Assembly (NCBI RefSeq): GCF_009905375.1
Contig: NC_133650.1
Span: 66,405,669 to 66,469,668 of the forward strand
Length of the DNA stretch: 64,000 bases
Source: Apium graveolens
Lineage: Eukaryota; Streptophyta; Magnoliopsida; Apiales; Apiaceae
Reading direction: 5' to 3'
Shown piece after piece: positions 55,701 to 64,000 of this stretch. Position 1 is the stretch's first letter. Every line of letters begins with the position of its first letter. The position numbers were made by a program, and so were the translations under genes. Below the pieces are notes generated by a model that worked only from the letters and a program-made list of their open reading frames with translations, was not told where the DNA came from and did no database searches.

Positions 55701-57310
55701 GACTCTGTGTTAATTAAAGTTATTTGAGGCACAGATGTCACAATAGAATCTGAAAGAATTGGCAAGTGAGCCAACAAATCATTTAAAAGATGATGCTCAC
55801 TTGCACTAGATTTTGGCTTCCCCAACAGAGTTAAAAAGGGGGAATCAGGAATTGAAGTGTTTATCATGTCCACTTCCAGTGAGTTAGTTTGTGAGTATGG
55901 TGTTCCAGTGGCTTCTATAATGAGAGATTTTGGCTGTGACTCCACATTTGTTGGAGCCACATCAAACTGAATTTGAGAAGGTGCAGGGACTGTGTCTTTA
56001 GCACCAGTTTGCACTAAGTGTGTGCCCTGTGCATCCCCAATTGTTTTGGATTTCTTCTTTCTAGTGTAAGTTTGGGGTGAGCTTGTGTCCCTAACCCTTT
56101 TGGCCTGTGCTCTTGGATGAGAGCTTTGTTCAATAGCCACATCCTTTTGGGAGGATGTAGCTAGAAGTGAGCTTTTATCCTTTTTAAGCACTGCAGTTTG
56201 TTGGGAAACTGCAGTGTGGCTGGGCTGGGGTTCACTCATCTCTCCAACCTTATCCTTGGGATTTCTTTGATGTTCACCCCTTCCCTCACCTATCTTACCC
56301 TCCTTCACACTCCCCTCTTTGGCTTTGGAAGATTTTTCAACTGGTACCTTTTGAGAGATACCACAGGAGGTTTTCTTTGATTTGGATTTGGAAATTACAG
56401 TTGATTTGGCAGCTTCGGTAGGCAACAGTTTGGTCACTGTCACAGTTGCCATAGCTATGCCTGAAGTCAAAGAAATAGAGGAGATTGGAATAGTTGAGGG
56501 TATGGATGAACTTACCTCACTTACCTGAGGTGTCAGCATTACAGGGAAATAGAACATTGGCACATCCTTGTGATGGTTGGCTCTGTTCAAGTCTGCAATG
56601 ATTCTTCTCTCTTGAACCCAACAAGCCAATTTGTTGTTTGGGTTCTCAAGTACAATCTCTTGACAAAGATGGTTAGCTAAAAGCATAAAAAATCTAGCAT
56701 AGTAAACATTCTTTCCTCTTTTGGCTAAGTCACCTAGTTTAAAACCTAACTCATACACAATAAGGTCACTGAAATTGTAAAATTTGTCTGTAACTAGCAT
56801 GTATAGCATGTTAAGCATGGAAATGTTCACAGAATCAAAATTACTGATTTTTCCAAAAAAGACTTTAGTGACAACATCACACAAGTAACTCCATTCCTTC
56901 CTAAGACCTAGTCTTCTAATTTCACTTAGCTTATTAGTAGGAAGTGCATAATGCATGGAAGTAAGCATATTGATCAAATCAGTGTCAGTGTGTGGTGAAG
57001 TTACATTATCATCAGGAATCTTGAAACATGCTTTTATCACATCACTATTGATACAGAATTCATTACCTTTGATGGTCAGAGTGATGGTTTTATCAGTAGA
57101 GTTGTAGATTGTTGTCCACATCTCTTCAACAACTTCACAATAAATTATGGGTGATTCCAGCATGGCAAAACTTAACTTGCAGTTCTTCACGAAGTCCATC
57201 ATCTTGTGATAGTCTTCTGATTGCTGAATACCCTTATTGACCAAGGCAGTGAAGTTGTTCTTCTCATAGATGAACCCAGTCTGTGACATGATCTTTACTA
57301 CGGGTGCCAT
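52749..57310 (-). pseudogene. Copia C third gene (post-pol accessory ORF), best copy
   Basis: It starts at 57310 (MAPVVKIMSQTGFIYE). One frame is open from there to about 55043 (756 codons). The N-terminal domain (about residues 1-260) is full length, with FVKNCKLSFAMLESP, NEFCINSDVIKACFKIPDD and MLNMLYMLVTDKFYNFSDL. A Ser/Thr/Pro/Lys-rich middle follows, then a helical, coiled-coil-like part (54940-54353, IAKLENRVQVIENSVALLLQ). The segment 54278-53769 contains KKIDEEIQKKFELVKEPVQS. The basic C-terminal domain (53759-52749) contains GRRVHLRPYWLMEFMDDKG. Only about four breaks exist (near 55045, 54350, 54280 and 53765). The upstream in-frame hydrophobic stretch from 57478 is leader sequence, not a signal peptide. 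I do not recognise the family and see no transmembrane helix. Confidence 0.8.
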
Positions 57311-57831
57311 TGTTAGAGAAGAAAAGCTTGAAGAGAAAGAGGATTTTTGCTTGAGAGAGAATGAAATAAACACAGTTGAATTTGAGAATGATAAAAGAAA
57401 ATGATTAGAATGAAATAAGCTTTTATACTTTGCTAAAAAACAACGGATAAAAATAATAAAGAAAAGTAAATTACCCAATAAAAATTTCCTAAAATAGCCG
57501 TTTTAAAATAAACTGTAAAAATTCCACCCATTATCCATCGTGTAATGCTTACAAACTGTAAGTATACTCGATGGATAATGTTTAGGGAATTAACGGTTAA
57601 GATTTAGACACTACGATGGATGAGGATAGACAGTTATCCGTCGAGTTTTTAAAGGATTCCAGAAAGATAATTGGTTTTTATTTACAATTTGTATATCGAC
57701 AGATGACTCAACCCGATGGATAATGGTCATCCGTCGAGATGCAAATTTTGACTTAGCCAAAATTTCATCCAAGACTAAAAATCAGCTAAATTTCTGGCTA
57801 CTTTTCAACTAGCAAAATAATTCAGATATAT
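57311..57831 (-). promoter_or_regulatory. 521-bp spacer with promoter of the copia C third gene
   Basis: CCAAT is at 57475-57479, TATAAAA (minus strand) at 57421-57427, and a CT-rich leader and AACAATGGC at the start codon follow. The TATA-ATG distance is 110 bases, against 111 in A and B. The inverted repeat at 57696-57737 has one mismatch (TCGACAGATGAC). Confidence 0.65.
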
Positions 57832-60800
57832 TCAAGAGTAATTAAGCATACCTAACTCACTTACCAACCTAGAAAAGGTGGATTCATCCAGTGGCTTCAT
57901 AAAAATATCTGCAAGTTGCTTCTCACTTGGAACAAAATGTAACTCTATAGTACCATTCATTACATGTTCCCTTATGAAATGGTACTTGATGTCTATGTGC
58001 TTTGTCCTTGAATGTTGCACTGGATTTTCAGTGATGGCAATTGCACTTGTGTTATCACAGAAAATAGGAATCCTTTCAACTTGCAAACCATAGTCTAGCA
58101 ATTGATTCTTCATCCATAAAATCTGTGCACAGCAACTACCAGCAGCAATATATTCAGCTTCAGCTGTAGAAGTAGAAACTGGATTTTGCTTTTTACTGAA
58201 CCAGGACACAAGCTTGTTTCCTAGAAATTGACAAGTTCCTGTTGTGCTTTTTCTATCAATTCTGTAACCTGCATAGTCTGCATCTGAATAACCAGTTAGA
58301 TCAAAACCAGAATCTCTAGGATACCAAATGCCAAGTTTTGGTGTTCCCTTGAGATATCTGAAAATTCTCTTAATAGCTATTAAGTGAGACTCTCTAGGAT
58401 CAGCCTGAAATCTAGCACATAAACATGTAGCAAACATTATATCTGGCCTACTAGCTGTTAAGTATAGAAGTGAGCCAATTATGCCTCTATAGCTTGAAAT
58501 ATCCACAGACTTTTCAGTAGTGTTTAGTTCAAGCTTAGTTGCAGTGGTCATGGGAGTTTTTGCAGATGTGCAATCCATTAGATCAAACTTCTTTAAAAGA
58601 TCAAAACTATATTTAGTTTGACTAATGAATATTCCATCACTAACTTGCTTAACTTGTAAACCAAGAAAGTAAGTTAGTTCTCTCATCATACTCATTTCAT
58701 ACTTACTTTGCATCAGTTTGGAAAATTTTTTACAAAGTTTCTCATCTGTAGAGCCAAAGATAATATCATCTACATAAATTTGAACAAGTATGCTAGAGCC
58801 ATTAACATTTCAGAAAAATAAAGTTTTATCTACAGTACCTCTTGTGAAGTGATTTTCCAAAAGGAACTTTGATAAAGTGTCATACCAGGCTCTAGGTGCT
58901 TGCTTCAGTCCATAAAGTGCTTTCAGTAGATAATAGACATACTCTGGAAAATTTGGATCTTCAAAGCCAGGAGGTTGACTAACATACACTTCTTCCTCCA
59001 AATCTCCATTCAGAAAGGCACTTTTGACATGCATTTGATAGACCTTGAAATTGGCATGGGCTGGATAGGCTAAGAAGATTCTGATGGCTTCAAGTCTTGC
59101 AACAGGAGCAAAAGTTTCATCAAAATCTATTCCTTCTTGCTGGCAATAGCCTTTGGCAACCAATCTGGCTTTGTTCCTTACTACTATGCCATTTTCATCC
59201 ATCTTGTTTCTGAATACCCATTTGGTGTATATTGGATTCTTTCCTTTAGGCTTGGGTACCAGCTTCCATACTTTATTCCTTTCAAATTAGTTTAGCTCCT
59301 CCTGCATAGCTAAAATACAATCAGGATCTAACAAGGCTTCTTCTACCTTCTTTGGTTTTTCCTTTGAAAGAAAGCTGCTGTATAGACATTCTTCTTGAGT
59401 TGCTCTCCTGGTTTGAACTCTAGAGGTAACATCACCAATAATCAGTTCAAAGGGGTGATCTTTTGTCCATTTCCTTGGCTGAGGTAGATTAGCTCTAGAT
59501 GAAGAGACGTCAATATTGTCTTGATGTGTGATTGAGTTTTGATTGCTAGAGACTCCCCCTGAGTTTGTGGATCTTTGATTTGAGAAAGGGGTACTTTCTA
59601 TGGGTGATCTTCCTTGACTTCCTGCTCCTTTTGATAACTCGACGGATGGTGGATTTTGAGTACCGACGGATGAGGCAGGTTGTCTTCTGACGGATAACAC
59701 AGATTGCCTTCCGACGGATGAAGCATTATGTAACTCGATGGATGTTGAGTTTTGTGCTTTATTTGTGGTAGACTTGTCTGCATTATCCTTAGACACTGTT
59801 TCTTGATCACTCTCATCATTACTTTCATCACTAACCATCTCGACATTGTCGAATTTGAGACTTTCATGGTAATCTCCATCTTTTAGTCCTTCAATCTTTT
59901 TATCATCAAACACAACATGTATAGATTCCACAACAATGTTGGTTCTTAGATTGTAGACTCTATATGCTTTACCAACAGCATATCCAACAAAAATTCCTTC
60001 ATCTGCTTTAGCATCAAACTTTCCATTTTGATCAGTTTGATTTCTCAGAATATAGCATTTACAGCCAAAGACATGAAGAAGTTTAGAGTTGGCTTCTTAT
60101 TCTTGAACAATTGATAAGGAGTCATGCATCTTGCTTGATTAATCAGAGAGATATTCTGAGTGTAGTATGCTGTGTTTACAACTTCAGCCCAGAAATAAGT
60201 TGGTAATTTTGATTCTTCAAGCATTGTCCTTGCAGCTTCAATAAGAGATCTATTCTTTCTTTCCACTACTCCATTCTGTTGTGGAGTCCTTGCTGCTGAA
60301 AACTCATGCAAGATCCCATTTTCCTCACAAAATGCTTTCATGACATAGTTCTTGAATTCAGTTTCATTGTCACTCCTGATTCTTCTAACTTTGAAATCAG
60401 GATGATTGTTAACTTGCCTTATGTGATTGATGATGATTTCACTAGCCTCATCTTTAGACTTTAGGAAATATGTCCAAGAAAACTTTGAGAAATAATCTAC
60501 AATTACCAGGCAAAATCTTTTCTTTGAAATTGACAGTACATTGACTGGTCCAAACAAATCCATGTGAAGTAGTTGCAGAGGCTCTTCAATTGCTGAATCA
60601 AGTTTCTTCCTGAATGATGCTTTAATTTGCTTCCCTTTTTGGCAGGAAACACACAGTCCTTCCTTTGTAAACTCCACTAGAGGAATGCCTCTAACTAGCT
60701 CTTTCCTTACCAGCTCATTCATAGTCTTGAAGTTTAAATGGGATAGCTTCTTGTGCCATAGCCAACTTTCATCTTGACTTGCTTTGCTGAGAAGACAAGT

Positions 60801-61180
60801 TACAGATTCTGCTTTAGTTGAGTTGAAGTCAGCTAGATACACATTTCCTCTTCTCACACCAGTGAGAACCACTTTGTTATTTTAATTATTGGTCACAACA
60901 CATGCTTCTTTGTTGAAGGTTACTGAGTTGCCTTTGTCACAAAGCTGGCTGATACTCAACAGATTGTGTTTGAGACCATCCACTAAGGTAACCTCTTCAA
61001 TGATGACATTGTCCTTTGAAATCAAGCCATATCCCACAGTATAACCTTTGCTGTCATCTCCAAAAGTAATACTTGGGCCAGCTCTCTCCTTAAACTCTGT
61101 GAGCAGGGTAGAATCACCAGTCATGTGTCTTGAATAGCCACTATCCAAGTACCAAAGATTCTATCTGTTTCCCCGCACAC
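57832..61180 (-). pseudogene. pol: Copia C pol: protease, integrase, RT, RNase H
   Basis: Protease has D-S-G (MDSGYSRHMTGD from 61148). A stop at about 60882 separates it from integrase (60872-60045: WLWHKKLSHLNFKTMNEL; catalytic LHMDLFGPV, RSDNETEFKN, QQNGVVERKN). A frame break near 60080 leads into the linker (59931-59287) with ATCCGTCG motifs at 59639-59744. RT (59202 leftward) has [18 protein letters not shown] and, after a shift at 58810, YVDDIIFG. RNase H (58713-57832) is open, with [30 protein letters not shown] and TKHIDIKYHF. One altered residue near the RT catalytic Asp (MDVKS to MHVKS) probably kills the enzyme. Confidence 0.9.
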
Positions 61181-61192
61181 ATCAAAATCAAA

Positions 61193-63590
61193 TCAAGTTG
61201 ATTTTGGTACCCAAGTTTCCTTGGGTCCTGCCTTGTTAGCTTTCTTCTTCTGTTTCTTAGGTTTTAACTCATTTGACTTAGGAATTTCAGATTCTTCCAT
61301 AGTCATTTGGTTTAGGCCTTTGAAACCACTAGATGCAACAGAATTATCATGCATGTTATGGCTAACAGGAAATGGCATGCTTGGTGCAAACATGTTATTC
61401 CAGTAAGGCATGCTAAATGGCATTTGAGGCATATTGTATGCAGCATAATATGGATTAGGTGCAAATGGCATATTAGCAAACTGTGCATTCATATTCTGTG
61501 TAGACATAGCATTAACAGGCATGGGAGGCATGACATTCATGTTAGGAAATTGAGGTTGAACAGACATGGGAGTAGATATGGCAGATTTGCAATTAACAGA
61601 CAAATGATTTACACTACCACACTTGACACAGATCTTTCTAGGAGCATATTTATCAGGTGTGTAGTTATTGTGTTTGTTAATCCCTACTTTACCATTCCTA
61701 TTGTTTTTCTTTTTAGTCTCTGTTTTTACCTGTATTTTCTCAAGTCTGTCACTTAACTGTTTGACAGTCATGTGACCAACATTAGCCTTTTTCCCTTTCT
61801 TAGCTTGACTTGATTCTCCTGAAACAAAGTTCTTGGAAACAGACCCATACTTATCATTTAGCTTGGTTAATTTGGCTTTGCTAATGGGTTTGCTTACAGC
61901 CGACGGATGAGGATTTTTATCATTCGACGGATAACACTTTTTGTTATCTGACGGATAGTCCTCATCATTCGTCGAGTCTACATCTGTCAGCAACCCATCT
62001 ACCAAAATAGGTTCTAGTTTCTCCTTATTCTTTTTCCAGGCTTCATCACAAAAGGACTCAATTCCTTGAACCTTGGTGATTTGAGCATGAACATCTCTGG
62101 ATGTTTTCCATGCTTTAATCACCTCTTATTCACGATCGAGCTGCTTCTTTAAAATTTCTTCCTTTTTCAAGGACTCAGTTAATTCCTCCTTGGCAATCCT
62201 ACACTCAATTTTTAGTTTCTCAAACTCAACAAACTGAGACTCAAGCACATTATTCCTCTCACTCAAAAATAAGTTGTTTTCTTTTATTAGCATTTTCTTT
62301 AGTGAGGGACTTAAGTGTAACAGGAAAATGATACAATTCTGTAGACATGTCATTTATGGCATCATTACACTCAGCTTTAGATAAATGTGCAAGGTTTGTA
62401 GTGATTACCTGATTGCTTGAGGAACTTGTCTCTGTTTCATTAGACTTGGCCATTAGGGCTAGATTGACATAGCTGACATCTTCATCTTCATCCAAGCCAT
62501 CAGCTGCTCAGTCATTCTCTTGTGTAATAAAAGCCCTTTCCTTTTGTTTGAGTATATCAAAGTATTTTTGCTTGTAATCTACAGACTCAAATCTTTTCTT
62601 ACTGGAATCTGACTTTCTACACTCATTTGCAAAATGCCCTGCCAAGCCACATTTGAAACACTTGAATTTTGATTTATCCACCATGTTTCTATTTGGCTTG
62701 GCAGCTCCAAAGTTCTTCTTGAACTTGAGCTTGGCAAATCTTCTTGAAAGGAATGCTAGGTGCTCATCAAAGTCCTCCATGTCATCTTGGCTCAATGAAT
62801 CTTCATTTTCTGCAGCTAGCCCCTTACCCTTGCTTTCACAGACCTTTGAAGTTGATTCCACAGCTTCCATCTTCACTTCCTTCTCCTTTTCCAGATCAGC
62901 AACTAGTACAATGGATCCTCCTTTCTTCTTTCCTCTCTCCATTCTTTCATCCTGCTCTATCTCAAGCTCATAGGTCTTCAGAATGCCATACAGTCTCTCC
63001 AAAGTAAACTCCTTATAATCTTGTGAGTTTCTCAATGAGACTGTCATTGGTTTCCATTCCTTTGGAAGAGATCTGAGAAATTTCAGATTGGAGTCTTTAG
63101 TCTGATAGAATCTTCCATGCAACTTAAGAGCATTTAGTAGTTTTTGGAATCTACTAAAAATATCAGTGAGTGATTCACTTTCTTCATTGTGAAAATGCTC
63201 ATATTGCTGAATCAGGAGCTGCATTTTATTTTCTCTTACTTGCTCAGTACCATCACAGATTATCTATATTGTGTCCCAAACTTCCTTGGCAGTCTTGCAG
63301 TTGATGATGTTATCAAACATGTCTGCATCCACACCATTGAACAGAATGTTCATGGCCTTTTTATCTTTCCTGACTTGTTCAATGTCAGGATCAGACCATT
63401 CATGCCTTGGCTTTGGAACAGATGGCTCATTTCCTATTGCAGCTCTCATTGGAACATGAGGGCCTCTTTCTATGTAGTCCACATAGGCGTCATCTTGAGA
63501 AAGCATATGAAGATGCATCTTTACCTTCCAATGATGGTAATTATCTTTATCAAGAAAAGGAATCTTGACTCCAACATCTTTCTTGTTCAT
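61193..63590 (-). pseudogene. gag: Copia C gag, nearly intact
   Basis: It starts at 63590 (MNKKDVGVKIPFLDKDNYHH). The N-terminal region, the core (SLTDIFSRFQKLLNALKLHG), a basic linker and a first zinc knuckle with all ligands (62619-62660, CFKCGLAGHFANEC) come first. The coiled-coil stretch, the acidic segment carrying ATCCGTCG motifs (61900-61978, read as YPSD, YPSN, HPSA), a second knuckle (61589-61630) and the Met/Pro/Asn-rich tail follow. It ends at the TGA after WVPKST (61193). Breaks are few: a stop at about 63265, a stop at 62505 and a small shift near 62290. Both knuckles intact makes this the best gag in the window. Confidence 0.9.
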
Positions 63591-63637
63591 CTTGCTGAAT
63601 TGTTTTCATTTTTAAACTCTTTGTAGATTAAGAGCTT

Positions 63638-63649
63638 GCTCTGATACCA
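63638..63649 (-). promoter_or_regulatory. Copia C primer-binding site
   Basis: On the minus strand this reads TGGTATCAGAGC, two bases inside the 5' LTR start at 63652. Confidence 0.92.
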
Positions 63650-63651
63650 AT

Positions 63652-64000
63652 TGTTAGTCCCTTAACAATATAGCAAGAATTACAGAAGGGGGGTTGAATG
63701 GAATTCTTGAACCTTTTTCTTGAAATAAAAATGTTCAACTCGATTATAGATATATTTGTTTTGATTAGCAGAATGCGGAATATAAACTTGAATGAATCAA
63801 AACATAAGTAATTAAAAACAAGAGTCTTTAAAAACTTTCTGGTGGATTTAAACAATTCCACCAGAGATATATATAATATATTGAGAGGACTCTGTGTGCA
63901 GAAATGCTCACAACTGCTTACAAATGGAACTGCTGAGAATACAGGAAATGCTAAAGATTATGCTTACAAAGATTTCTCTGTTTTTGTGTTTCTCAGCTAT
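63652..64000 (-). repeat. Copia C 5' LTR, first 349 bp
   Basis: It begins TGTTAGTCCC and is closely similar to the left LTR (51539 onward). The window ends inside it. Confidence 0.9.

Larger units (their letters stand above)
51539..64000 (-). mobile_element. Copia C: SIRE-like element, nearly complete, cut by the right edge
   Basis: This minus-strand element of the A/B family is inserted into copia B gag. The left boundary is TGTTAGTTCC at 51539, next to a run of T that would be the target duplication (TTTTT). 3' LTR 51539-52561, third gene, pol, gag, PBS 63638-63649 and the first 349 bp of the 5' LTR (63652 onward) are visible. It is the least damaged of the three copies and the best template for the family's gene structure. 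Confidence 0.92.

Noticed and set aside
57311..57478. In-frame hydrophobic N-terminal extension (MGNLLFFIIFIRCF) of the copia C third gene, like a signal peptide
   Set aside because: It overlaps the TATA box and CT-rich leader. In A and B the same region is not an open frame, and all three copies share the ATG of MAPVV in a strong start context.
13996..64000. Repeated near-identical copia blocks as an assembly artefact
   Set aside because: Copies A, B and C differ throughout. Those with both ends visible have target duplications matching the disrupted gene, and removing the inserts restores collinear G1 gag and RT motifs.

Overview
This 64 kb window is plant nuclear DNA made entirely of nested LTR retrotransposons. 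I found no host single-copy gene, rRNA, tRNA gene or CRISPR array. The primer-binding sites match plant initiator-Met tRNA. The elements are Ty3/gypsy elements with long LTRs (3.6-4.3 kb) that look Tekay/Del-like, and Ty1/copia elements that look SIRE/Maximus-like, with a large third gene after pol. This fits a repeat-rich eudicot genome. An asterid such as an Apiaceae member is only a weak guess.

Layout. The oldest layer is a plus-strand gypsy element, G1: partial 5' LTR 1711-2799, a pre-gag ORF, gag, protease and RT. It is broken by four insertions and runs off the right edge. (1) Solo LTR-1, 4737-8928, splits gag (TSD GTGAC/GTGAT). (2) Solo LTR-2, 10012-13585, sits between protease and RT (TSD GATGT, perfect). 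(3) Copia A, 13996-26932, a complete minus-strand element with two 1038-bp LTRs, sits in RT (TSD AACTA/AGCTA). (4) Copia B starts at 27549, also minus strand, later in RT. Copia B was itself invaded twice. A complete plus-strand gypsy element G2 (31122-45215, TSD ACATC perfect, LTRs 4260 and 4265 bp) lies in its third gene. Copia C (51539 to beyond 64000, minus strand) lies in its gag. A fifth element, copia D (1-1710, minus strand), covers the left edge and appears to have cut the G1 5' LTR. The nesting is therefore at least three layers deep: G1, then B, then G2 and C.

How the genes work together. In each copia element the order along the minus strand is 5' LTR, PBS, gag with two zinc knuckles, pol (protease, integrase, RT, RNase H), a 521-nt spacer, a third gene of about 1500 codons, polypurine tract and 3' LTR. 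All copies carry stops or frameshifts. C is the least damaged.

Most interesting points. The third gene looks like a separate transcription unit: CCAAT, TATAAAA, a CT-rich leader and an ideal plant start context are conserved at the same spacing in all three copies. A short motif (core ATCCGTCG, both orientations) is scattered through LTR, gag, pol linker, spacer and third gene, and is read in different frames. A stem spanning the polypurine tract is conserved in three copies and has one compensatory base-pair change. Gag and pol are separated by non-overlapping stops in the same way in every copy.
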